NCBI RefSeq assembly: GCF_038003045.1
Contig: NZ_JBBOOK010000001.1
Coordinates: 1,364,001 to 1,428,000 of the forward strand
From: Sporosarcina sp. FSL W7-1349
GTDB lineage: Bacteria; Bacillota; Bacilli; Bacillales_A; Planococcaceae
DNA length: 64,000 nt
Direction: 5' to 3'
Part shown: one piece after another, positions 57,158 through 64,000 of the stretch
How positions within the stretch are numbered: the first letter of the stretch is position 1
Layout of the letters: every line of letters starts with the position of its first letter
Position numbers and translations under genes: made by a program
Notes under the pieces: generated by a model
What the model was told of the DNA's origin: nothing
Databases searched by the model: none
Seen by the model: only the letters and a program-made list of their open reading frames with translations

Positions 57158-57583
57158 TTATTGAATGATATACGAAGTGATGTACACTTTTTGCACTTCG
57201 CCTTCCTGCATGAGCGGGTTCAACTGGGATTTCAACGCATCTTCAAAGGTCCGTTTCCCAGCTTTCCCTTCCAAATCTTGCGAAGTCATCTCGGACAGTT
57301 CCTGAATGACGAGGTTCTTCACTTGGAATTCACGTTTCGTCAATTCTTCCGCAGCTTTTTTATTGTCCGTCTGGATTTTCAACGAAATGCGGATGAATTG
57401 CCGGCCTCCCAGATTGGTTGTGATCTCGGGAACATCGACCGAAGCTTCGATAATTTCATCGATGGTCGGCTCTTTTTCAGTTCCGTCGTCTTTCAATTGC
57501 ATGACGAGAATGAGAGCCACCACACCGATCAACGTAATACAAACTAGAATGATAAGAGATATGGTCAAAACTTTATTCTTCAT
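57158..57583 (-). CDS. fliL: Flagellar basal-body protein FliL
   Basis: Stator-associated membrane protein, 141 residues. A short basic N-terminus and a membrane helix (about 6-28) precede a stomatin-like periplasmic-side domain (FIRISLKIQTDNKKAAEEL). The ATG at 57583 is 6 bases from GAGGTG; an in-frame GTG at 57592 lies within that site. It overlaps the end of swrD by 11 bases. Confidence 0.93.
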   Translation of the reverse strand: MKNKVLTISLIILVCITLIGVVALILVMQLKDDGTEKEPTIDEIIEASVDVPEITTNLGGRQFIRISLKIQTDNKKAAEELTKREFQVKNLVIQELSEMTSQDLEGKAGKRTFEDALKSQLNPLMQEGEVQKVYITSYIIQ

Positions 57584-57794
57584 CTTGGTCACCTCGGATA
57601 TGCGGATTCGACAACAGTTGGACCGCCTTATAAAATTCGATGATCCGGCTGTTGACGTCTGCAGCCGTATCGAGGACGACGTATTTGGCCCCCGTCGTCA
57701 GGGTGATGGTCGTATCCGGAAACGTCTCGACCTTTTCTATGTACAATGCGTTCAATGTGAACGTCGTGCCATTCAGGCGTGTCACTTGAATCAT
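57573..57794 (-). CDS. swrD: SwrD/FlbD-family flagellar protein
   Basis: Small protein of 73 residues starting MIQVTRLNGTTFTLNAL, the FlbD/SwrD signature. SwrD raises swarming torque in B. subtilis. The frame stays open upstream into a repeat island, but the conserved N-terminus fixes the ATG at 57794. No Shine-Dalgarno sequence is directly upstream. AAAGGAGGG lies at 57827-57835, separated from the ATG by a GC-rich hairpin that would shorten the effective spacing when folded. It couples to fliL through an 11-base overlap. Confidence 0.9.
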   Translation of the reverse strand: MIQVTRLNGTTFTLNALYIEKVETFPDTTITLTTGAKYVVLDTAADVNSRIIEFYKAVQLLSNPHIRGDQDEE

Positions 57795-57801
57795 ATGTAA
57801 G

Positions 57802-57835
57802 GGGCCGGGCACAAGAGCCGGCCCGACCCTCCTTT
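57802..57835 (-). promoter_or_regulatory. Hairpin between Shine-Dalgarno and start codon of swrD
   Basis: GGGCCGG/CCGGCCC arms (57818-57824 and 57802-57808) with a 9-base loop lie between AAAGGAGGG (57827-57835) and the ATG at 57794. Linear spacing is about 32 bases. With the stem folded it becomes about 9, so the helix may present the ribosome site to the start codon. Confidence 0.55.
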
Positions 57836-57869
57836 TTGGGTGGTACTTGTATGGTATATATCTTGCTAG

Positions 57870-58182
57870 GGTGCCAGGTAACGACATCCATTCGCGCACT
57901 TTGCGAATTGTGGTGGCACCTGGCATCCCGGGTTCAGTCACCGGATTTCTGCGTACTCTTGCAGAAATTAAGGCATCCAGTTACGCCAAACGCTACATTT
58001 TTGAAGGCAAAAGTTGCTGCCAAACGCTTCGCTTTTTGGTGCAAAAGCTGTTCTTCGTGACGGCTTTTCCTACAGGGTCTTCGGCTAACGCTATTCCCGT
58101 TGGAGTCGCCGCCTTCCGCTACAATCCTAGTTTACTATTAATCGCAGATGCATAGTTCTAAATTGTATAAGAACCTGGCACC
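57870..58182. repeat. Composite repeat island C bounded by 10-bp inverted repeats, between flgE and swrD
   Basis: GGTGCCAGGT (57870-57879) and its exact complement ACCTGGCACC (58173-58182) bound a gene-free 313-base stretch. Inside are a second inverted TGCCAGGT/ACCTGGCA pair (57872-57879 with 57918-57925) around an ATTCGC/GCGAAT stem and an ATTTCTGC/GCAGAAAT..AAGGC hairpin shared with elements A and B. A segment at about 58030-58127 resembles element D. GTGCC-rich inverted repeats recall REP sequences of RAYT/IS200-like transposases; no transposase is present in the window. Confidence 0.7.
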
Positions 58183-58198
58183 TTAGTAATATGGAAAA

Positions 58199-59092
58199 TC
58201 AACGTTTCAAGTTCACGAGTTCCTGAAGAATCTCGTCGGATGTTGTGATAATACGCGTGTTCGCTTGGAACCCACGTTGTGCAACGATCATTTCTGTGAA
58301 TTCCTCGGAAAGGTCTACGTTTGACATTTCGAGGAAGCCGGATTCTAAATCACCGATACCATTTTGGGTAGGTATACTCCTCAATGGAGTTCCAGAGTTT
58401 GGCGATTGTTGGAAATAGTTTCCCCCTACTTTATCCATACCACTTGGATTTGGAAACTTCGCAAGGACAAGATGCCCAGCATATCTTAAGAATCCAGCGT
58501 CATCAACAAATGTTACTGCACCATCTTGCGCAATACTCATACTTTGTGCTGTTGTGGGAATTAGAATACGTGTGTTTTGTCCCGTCGGTGTTGGTGGTGT
58601 TCCTGACGTTGCTGGAGGATTTACTGTTTCATCTGCTGTCACAGCTGTATATGTGTCTTTTCCGCCAACTCCAACTAAATATTTCCCATTGGCATCGACT
58701 AAATATCCGCTCTTATCCATGTAAAAGTTTCCTGCTCTTGTATATTGAACATTGCCGAGCGTAGTCCCGTTCATTTCACCTACTTGGAAAAATCCGTCCC
58801 CTGCAATCGCAAGATCAAGCGTATTTCCTGTGAATTGAGTAGATCCTCCTGAATGAATAGTATCTATGGCTGCAATTTGTGATCCAAGTCCAACTTGCTT
58901 GGGATTAACCCCACCGCGTGAATTATTTCCACCCGAAGCCCCCGCCACAGTCTGCGAAATCAAATCCTTAAAAATCGTACGTCCCTTCTTAAAACCATAC
59001 GTATTTACGTTTGCAATGTTATTACCAATAACGTCTAATTTTGTCTGAAAGTTTTTCAAACCTGAGATTCCTGAGTACATTGAGCGTAGCAT
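58199..59092 (-). CDS. flgE: Flagellar hook protein FlgE (FlgE/F/G family)
   Basis: Axial hook protein of 297 residues. The N-terminal rod/hook signature MLRSMYSGISGLKNFQTKLD, then IGNNIANVNTYGFKKGR, is matched by the C-terminal LSEEFTEMIVAQRGFQANTRI. A hook-domain insert (NPPATSGTPPTPTGQNT, about residues 162-178) is rich in Pro/Thr. It is short for Gram-negative hooks but normal for Bacillales, where this operon gene is named flgE (formerly flgG). The repeat island C begins just past its stop codon. Confidence 0.92.
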   Translation of the reverse strand: MLRSMYSGISGLKNFQTKLDVIGNNIANVNTYGFKKGRTIFKDLISQTVAGASGGNNSRGGVNPKQVGLGSQIAAIDTIHSGGSTQFTGNTLDLAIAGDGFFQVGEMNGTTLGNVQYTRAGNFYMDKSGYLVDANGKYLVGVGGKDTYTAVTADETVNPPATSGTPPTPTGQNTRILIPTTAQSMSIAQDGAVTFVDDAGFLRYAGHLVLAKFPNPSGMDKVGGNYFQQSPNSGTPLRSIPTQNGIGDLESGFLEMSNVDLSEEFTEMIVAQRGFQANTRIITTSDEILQELVNLKR

Positions 59093-59182
59093 GTTTGTTT
59101 TTCCCCTCTCGGATTATAAAGTGTAGCTGCCTCATTCGGTCGGCAGTACGATGGCATCCTCAATCGGAGGTCCTGCCATATG

Positions 59183-59563
59183 TCAACTTAGAACGATTGT
59201 GCCGTCGATGTTGGTGAATAGTTGGTCTTTCGCTTCCATGCGGTCCATCGCTGTGATGACGGTTGAGTTTTTGGCACTGACGATGAGTGCGGCTTGGTCC
59301 ATCAGTACGAGCGATTCTTTGATTCCCTTCCGTTTTGCCTCGTTGACCTTGTCTGTGATGTGCGCCCATTCGGCATCCGTAATGCGGATGTTCCGTTCAT
59401 TCAAACGTTCGGTTGCGTGCTTGCTGATTTTCAATTCGGCCGGCTGCACCGCTTCGTTCAAATGTTCGAGGAACGATTGCTTCGGGCTTTGGACTGGTTG
59501 CATCGGTTTTCCGTGGCGGATGAGCGGTTGCGATGGAATGCGATGGATATTCAAATTGTCCAT
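59183..59563 (-). CDS. Flagellar operon protein, TIGR02530 family
   Basis: 126-residue protein with an unstructured N-terminus (about 1-45) and a conserved core starting ISKHATERLNERNIRITDAEW and ending MDRMEAKDQLFTNIDGTIVL. Family members occur next to flgD and flgE in many Firmicutes; the role is not settled, possibly hook-cap related. It lies 18 bases downstream of flgD and is presumably co-translated. Confidence 0.87.
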   Translation of the reverse strand: MDNLNIHRIPSQPLIRHGKPMQPVQSPKQSFLEHLNEAVQPAELKISKHATERLNERNIRITDAEWAHITDKVNEAKRKGIKESLVLMDQAALIVSAKNSTVITAMDRMEAKDQLFTNIDGTIVLS

Positions 59564-59581
59564 ACGATCACTCCGATTTCC

Positions 59582-60238
59582 TTATTTACTGATGGATGTG
59601 AAGCTATTCCCGTCGATGCGTGTTCCGTCTTCGAGGATGTATTGCAGTTTCCCTTCCTTATTCGATACGGATGCGACAATTCCCGTCTTCTCTTCCTCTC
59701 CATCCATATATCCGACTTTTTTGCCGATGAGCATGCTCGCTTCAACTAAACTGTTCGATGAGCCGCTCGAGCTGGATAGGATTTCGGAAATATTGCCCGG
59801 TGTCAATTCCTTGCCGTCCTGCAATGTAAAGATCGGCGAGCCGTTTACGAATTTTATGGATACGATGGTTCCATTGCCTTCATTGATGACCGGCTTGCCA
59901 TCTTCCCCTGTTTCTTCCGTGACTTCATGCCATTTAACGCCTTTGCCGACGAACTGGCTATATTGGATCAACTGTGACTGGTTTTGGGCTTCCGCAAATT
60001 TCTCGAAAGCTTTCGACAGGTTCATAGTCTGTTCCAAGGCAGAGAACTGTGCCATTTGAGCAATGAACTCATTATCTTTCATGGGATTGGTAGGATCCTG
60101 ATTTTGCAATTGGGCGATGAGCAGTTTCATAAAGTCATCTTTCCCAAGCGTTCCATCTCCAGTTTTCCGTTCATCCCGTTTTTTATTGATTAAGTACATC
60201 TCACTTGTAATCGGTGATTGTCCATCGATTGTTGCCAT
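59582..60238 (-). CDS. flgD: Flagellar hook-capping protein FlgD
   Basis: Scaffold for hook assembly, 218 residues. The N-terminal FlgD region is well conserved (LGKDDFMKLLIAQLQNQDP, then MAQFSALEQTMNLS). The C-terminal part (about 95-218) holds a divergent beta-rich segment. It starts 2 bases after fliK ends, in the standard order fliK-flgD-flgE. Confidence 0.94.
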   Translation of the reverse strand: MATIDGQSPITSEMYLINKKRDERKTGDGTLGKDDFMKLLIAQLQNQDPTNPMKDNEFIAQMAQFSALEQTMNLSKAFEKFAEAQNQSQLIQYSQFVGKGVKWHEVTEETGEDGKPVINEGNGTIVSIKFVNGSPIFTLQDGKELTPGNISEILSSSSGSSNSLVEASMLIGKKVGYMDGEEEKTGIVASVSNKEGKLQYILEDGTRIDGNSFTSISK

Positions 60239-60240
60239 TT

Positions 60241-61614
60241 CTATACCTCCAGCTCAATCATGAATTCCTGGAATGACATCTCTTCTTCGTCGGACTGCTG
60301 TTGTTGGTCCTCCGACTGTTGCTGATCTCGTTTAAATTGTCCGTTGAATGCGTTCTGGTCTCTTTCGCCCCGGTTAGATTCCTGGATCGTCTGGGATATA
60401 TCGAGGCGGTCTAATTGGATGTTCTGATGGGCGAATGCCTGTCGCAATTGGGCTTGCTGGCTATCGAGCATCTCTTTTCCTAGCGCGGTCGATGCTAGAA
60501 TTCGTGCTGTCATGATGCCATTCGTTTCCAACAATTCAATCCGAACCTGCCCCAGATGCTCAGGATACAGCTTGATAAGTAAGCGATTCGTCCCACCGAC
60601 CTGGCCGAAGTTCGCTCTTTTCATGATCGCCTGCATTTCTCTGATCAATGTCTCACTACGACTTGTACCGCTATTTGTCAGTTCGGTGATCTTGAACTCT
60701 CCCTTTGCGGACAATGGTACATGGGCATTGCTGATTGCTGACTGAGCTGATTCTTTCCTCACATCCGTTTGTCCGGCATTCGTGTTTTCATTCCCACTGT
60801 CCGTCATCGTTTGGTTTGTTGTCGTTGTCGAATTAAATCGGAACCCCTGCCTGCCATCGACTAATTGTACCATGCTATTCTTATTAGTTGTATTCGAATT
60901 TAGAACATTTTCGAAACGTTCTCCAGATAAATTCAGGTAATTTCCAAGTGAAAAAATTTGTTGTTCCTGCTTAAGGACCAAATCTGATTTCGGCGCAATG
61001 ATTGTCACAGCTTTCAGCATAGCCAGCAGTTCAACTGCCTGCTGTTTCGGGATATCTCCTTTTCCACTAAGTGCATCGGACAATTGCTCAAAGAACCGTG
61101 GTGCTACTTTATCGATCATGTCGATCATCTGCCACAAATCTACGGTCATTGTATTGAACTCCGCCAGCTCTGACTCCTTGACACCCGCTTTCTCAAATAA
61201 AGCACGTAAACTTTCTATCAATTGTTCGGGTTCGATACCAATTGCTTTTGATATTTTTTGCAGGTTTACTGAATGTAGGGGAAACCTTTCGTCGATAAAT
61301 TCATTTTTCTCTTGATTAAAATCTACCGGGACTTCAAATTCTTCCACGCCCTTTCCCACAACCGCCTGGAAAGCCTGTCCCAACTCCTCGACTGATACTG
61401 CATTAAAGATTGCCAAGACGGCATCATCCGAAATCTGATTTCCAGATTGAGTAGGAACTGTGGTTACGGCCACCGGAGTACTCGCTGCCAAGCTGCCGAA
61501 TACGGAACCGAATGAATTCCCGGTAGCGCTTGTGGCAGAGCCGGCTGGTTTTCCAACCTGTGAGGTATTGCCTACATTCATACTTGCCATCGTTTGGATA
61601 ACGCTTAGGTTCAC
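60241..61614 (-). CDS. fliK: Flagellar hook-length control protein FliK
   Basis: Secreted molecular ruler, 457 residues. A poorly conserved Ser/Thr/Asn-rich N-terminal and central part is followed by the Flg_hook domain at about 335-415 (LLIKLYPEHLGQVRIELLE, LRQAFAHQNIQLDRLDIS) and an acidic Gln-rich tail. The start is GTG with AAAGGTGG upstream. It triggers the FlhB specificity switch encoded downstream. Confidence 0.92.
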   Translation of the reverse strand: MNLSVIQTMASMNVGNTSQVGKPAGSATSATGNSFGSVFGSLAASTPVAVTTVPTQSGNQISDDAVLAIFNAVSVEELGQAFQAVVGKGVEEFEVPVDFNQEKNEFIDERFPLHSVNLQKISKAIGIEPEQLIESLRALFEKAGVKESELAEFNTMTVDLWQMIDMIDKVAPRFFEQLSDALSGKGDIPKQQAVELLAMLKAVTIIAPKSDLVLKQEQQIFSLGNYLNLSGERFENVLNSNTTNKNSMVQLVDGRQGFRFNSTTTTNQTMTDSGNENTNAGQTDVRKESAQSAISNAHVPLSAKGEFKITELTNSGTSRSETLIREMQAIMKRANFGQVGGTNRLLIKLYPEHLGQVRIELLETNGIMTARILASTALGKEMLDSQQAQLRQAFAHQNIQLDRLDISQTIQESNRGERDQNAFNGQFKRDQQQSEDQQQQSDEEEMSFQEFMIELEV

Positions 61615-61656
61615 ATTTTCACCACCTTTCGACTTATATTATACTACTTTTATCCA

Positions 61657-62283
61657 TTATTCTGCCATTGTGGAGTCCGTCATCATGGATGTATATTTTG
61701 CAGCATCCGCCGGCTCCATCTTTTCTAATATCGGTGCGAGTATATCAGGTTTCAAGCTAGTTAGAATGCGAATTGCTTCCGCATCGCTCATTTTTGTGAT
61801 GACCGGGGCCGCTGCTTTGGCGGACATCTTTTCAAAAGTAGAAACGACTTCTTTGAAACTGCGCTTTGTGTCGTCTTTTTCACGTACCAAAGCCGCAATT
61901 TCATCTAATAGTTTTTCCTGCTCCGCTAATAATTGTTCTTTTTCCGCTTCGGATTTATCCAGATCTTCTTGCAAGCTGAAAAGCTGCGCTTCCTTCTCTT
62001 GGATTTCCGCTTGGAGAGAGACGACGCGGTCTTCCAACAACTGGTCACCGTCTGCCGCCTCTTCCTCATTCTCCGCATTCTTGCTAATCAACGGGATTTG
62101 CGCAGACCACTCTTTTGCCTTGTCGAAGACGTTGACATCCGCGAATTTTGCGATGATCAGAACCACCGCTGCCGCAAATAGGAGAGGTATGATAAACCAC
62201 AGTAACAGGACTTGGAAGATTCCCGTTTTCTTCTCCGGGCTGCCTCCGGATAATTCAGTTGTCTCTTTCTTTCTTTTCGCCAC
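61657..62283 (-). CDS. ylxF: YlxF/MotE-like flagellar operon protein with MgtE N domain
   Basis: 208-residue membrane protein: a basic N-terminus, a membrane helix at about 22-45, a long coiled coil (about 80-145), and a C-terminal MgtE_N-like domain (MSDAEAIRILTSLKPDILAPIL and MEPADAAKYTSMM). This architecture is shared with MotE-type flagellar chaperones. It lies between fliJ and fliK as ylxF does in B. subtilis. The function is inferred. Confidence 0.87.
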   Translation of the reverse strand: MAKRKKETTELSGGSPEKKTGIFQVLLLWFIIPLLFAAAVVLIIAKFADVNVFDKAKEWSAQIPLISKNAENEEEAADGDQLLEDRVVSLQAEIQEKEAQLFSLQEDLDKSEAEKEQLLAEQEKLLDEIAALVREKDDTKRSFKEVVSTFEKMSAKAAAPVITKMSDAEAIRILTSLKPDILAPILEKMEPADAAKYTSMMTDSTMAE

Positions 62284-62284
62284 G

Positions 62285-62737
62285 TTACCACCCGTTTTCC
62301 TTTTTGCGGTACTTCAGCGTCGATAATTCATCGAGCTGTATCGCTTCCAGATGCTCCATCTCGGCGCGATAATGTTCCCGGTCCTTTTCCTTCATTTTCT
62401 CAAACTTCCGGACTTCGAGCGTCTTTTCGAGAAGTTTCTCTTCATACCAATTCATCTTAACCCTAGCTTGGACGACTTCCTGCTGCATCGATGCGATCTT
62501 ATTTTCCATGCTTTCGATGAAACGAGCATAGTGATGGATCTTATCGATGGAGAAGCCAGTCATCATTTTTACCTGCTGCTCCTCGACGACGTTCTCTTTC
62601 TTTTTCAGCAGTTCATATAATTTGGTTGCCACTTGCTCGAACTGCCGGACCGATTCTTTATAGGCACTTTCCGTCTCGTTCTTTTGCTGTTCCCGGTATG
62701 TGAGTACCTTTTCAAAACGGTACTGATACGGTCTCAC
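62285..62737 (-). CDS. fliJ: Flagellar export chaperone FliJ
   Basis: 150-residue, almost wholly coiled-coil protein (YQYRFEKVLTYREQQKNETE at the start) that acts as the central stalk of the FliI ATPase. It is typical in length and composition. It overlaps the end of fliI by 4 bases and is followed by ylxF after one base. Confidence 0.93.
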   Translation of the reverse strand: MRPYQYRFEKVLTYREQQKNETESAYKESVRQFEQVATKLYELLKKKENVVEEQQVKMMTGFSIDKIHHYARFIESMENKIASMQQEVVQARVKMNWYEEKLLEKTLEVRKFEKMKEKDREHYRAEMEHLEAIQLDELSTLKYRKKENGW

Positions 62738-64000
62738 GGTTTACCGCCTCCCGATGCCAGTGCGATCAGTTCCTCAATGCTTTCTTCCATCGAAATATTA
62801 TCTTTATAGCTTTGTTTCAGAAAACCGGTGATGAGCGGCTCATAGTCGATCGCTTGGTCAATCTCTTTGGATGTGCCTCGCTTATAGGCGCCGATGTTGA
62901 TCAAGTCTTCCGATTTATTATACGTATAGTAGAGTTCTCTCAATTTTTCTGCGGACTGGACATGCTCGGGACTAGCAATATGGTTCATGAGCCGGCTGAC
63001 GCTTTTTAGGACGTTGATGGCCGGGTATTGCCCTTTATTTGCCAATGTCCGGTCCAGCACGATATGGCCGTCCAGGATCCCACGCACCGCATCTGCGATC
63101 GGCTCGTTCATATCATCGCCGTCGACGAGCACGGTATAGAACGCTGTAATGGCTCCCTGTTCATTTGTCCCTGTCCTCTCCAGCAGTTTTGGCAGTATGG
63201 AGAAAACGGATGGCGTATAACCGCGTGTTGCGGGCGGTTCCCCGACAGCCAATCCAATCTCCCGCTGCGCCATGGCGACCCGGGTAACGGAGTCCATCAT
63301 CAGCATGACGTTCATGCCTTTATCGCGAAAATATTCAGCGATGGCTGTTGCGGTGAAGGCACCTTTGATACGCATGAGCGCCGGTTGGTCGGATGTCGCT
63401 GCCACGACAATCGTCCGCTTCATCCCTTCTGGACCTAAGTCGCGGTCGATGAATTCACGGACTTCCCGACCCCGTTCCCCAATTAGAGCGATGACGTTCA
63501 GGTCAGCGGTCGTGTTTCGCGCGATCATGCCGAGCAACGTACTTTTTCCGACCCCCGAGCCGGCGAAAATTCCAACCCGCTGGCCGTTTCCGACTGTCAG
63601 CATCGCATCGATCGCTTTCACGCCGACTGCCAGCTTGTCATTGATCGGCGGCCGGGTCAAGGCGTTCGGCGGATCATGCTCGGTGCGTACAGATGTCAAA
63701 CCCTTTGGCAATGGATGGCCATCGATCGGCCTGCCCATCGAGTCGAGCACTTGCCCGACCAGGTTCATTCCCACTTTCACTTCTAGCGGCTTTCCGGAAC
63801 CTTCTACAAGACAACCGCTTGAGATGTCGCGGATATCCGTGTACGGCATCAAAATGACAATCTCTTCCCTGAATCCGACAACTTCCGCCAAGATGACGGC
63901 ATCTTCAGCTCCTGCACGGTTCAAATGGATCCGGCATACATCGCCGATCGAGCTTTCCGGACCTTGCGATTCGATCATCAGCCCGACGACACGAATGACA
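62734..64000 (-). CDS. fliI: Flagellum-specific ATPase FliI (partial, N-terminus outside window)
   Basis: Export ATPase related to the F1 beta subunit. The frame runs past the right edge: codons upstream of the ATG at 63978 still match the family (VIRVVGLMIES), so that ATG is internal and roughly 20-30 residues are missing. Visible are Walker A GSGVGKS, the GERGREVREFIDRDLG loop, Walker B region VMLMMDSVTRVAMAQRE, and EPPATRGYTPSVF. Its partner FliJ follows with a 4-base overlap. Confidence 0.95.
   Translation of the reverse strand, partial: VIRVVGLMIESQGPESSIGDVCRIHLNRAGAEDAVILAEVVGFREEIVILMPYTDIRDISSGCLVEGSGKPLEVKVGMNLVGQVLDSMGRPIDGHPLPKGLTSVRTEHDPPNALTRPPINDKLAVGVKAIDAMLTVGNGQRVGIFAGSGVGKSTLLGMIARNTTADLNVIALIGERGREVREFIDRDLGPEGMKRTIVVAATSDQPALMRIKGAFTATAIAEYFRDKGMNVMLMMDSVTRVAMAQREIGLAVGEPPATRGYTPSVFSILPKLLERTGTNEQGAITAFYTVLVDGDDMNEPIADAVRGILDGHIVLDRTLANKGQYPAINVLKSVSRLMNHIASPEHVQSAEKLRELYYTYNKSEDLINIGAYKRGTSKEIDQAIDYEPLITGFLKQSYKDNISMEESIEELIALASGGGKP

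Noticed and set aside
57795..57941. Upstream extension of the swrD frame
   Set aside because: Runs through the hairpin and repeat island; the FlbD/SwrD family starts at MIQVTRL.
59151..60059. Plus-strand ORF of 302 codons
   Set aside because: Antisense to flgD and the TIGR02530 gene, with no ribosome site and Ser/Cys-rich composition typical of an antisense frame.
61460..62326. Plus-strand ORF of 288 codons
   Set aside because: Spans the fliK, ylxF and fliJ boundaries on the wrong strand and has shadow-frame composition.

Overview
The window is chromosomal DNA from an endospore-forming, peritrichously flagellated member of the Bacillales. The gene order closely follows the Bacillus subtilis stretch that runs from the fla/che operon through rpsB, polC, nusA, infB and pnp to spoIIIE. 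spoIIIE and dipicolinate synthase (dpaA/dpaB) indicate sporulation. The nup (BMP-type) cassette beside spoIIIE and the loss of several B. subtilis neighbours suggest a Planococcaceae-like organism (Sporosarcina or a relative); this is inferred from layout, not from a database comparison. Every gene except one lies on the minus strand, so transcription runs from high to low coordinates.

Read in the direction of transcription. 64000-40174 is most of a fla/che operon: fliI-fliJ-ylxF-fliK-flgD-TIGR02530-flgE-swrD-fliL-fliM-fliY-cheY-fliO-fliP-fliQ-fliR-flhB-flhA-flhF-flhG-cheB-cheA-cheW-cheC-cheD-sigD-small ORF-swrB. It supplies the export gate, hook parts, switch, chemotaxis core and the flagellar sigma factor. 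40030-36962 is rpsB-tsf-pyrH-frr, with terminator-like hairpins after rpsB, tsf and frr. 36715-30615 is uppS-cdsA-dxr-rseP-proS (isoprenoid, lipid and membrane functions), followed by polC. 25908-18557 is the rimP-nusA-rnpM-ylxQ-infB-ylxP-rbfA-truB-ribF operon behind a recognisable promoter and a leader hairpin. rpsO follows with its own promoter and a possible S15 leader.

Between rpsO and pnp sit an HAD hydrolase and the only plus-strand gene, a small protein made largely of ten exact heptads. Then come pnp, mlpA, ymxH-dpaA-dpaB-asd-dapA (lysine/DPA branch), rnjB, spoIIIE, a GntR regulator and the nup nucleoside ABC transporter, which is cut by the left edge.

The most unusual content is non-coding. 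Four intergenic gaps (8428-8582, 33658-33965, 41817-42047, 57870-58182) hold stem-loop-rich elements that share sequence modules with one another. Two of them interrupt the fla/che operon (swrD/flgE and cheD/sigD). A fragment at 18048-18070 resembles the end of one of them. Another oddity is the swrD start, where a GC-rich hairpin separates a strong Shine-Dalgarno sequence from the ATG. No tRNA, rRNA, CRISPR array, prophage or intact insertion sequence was seen.
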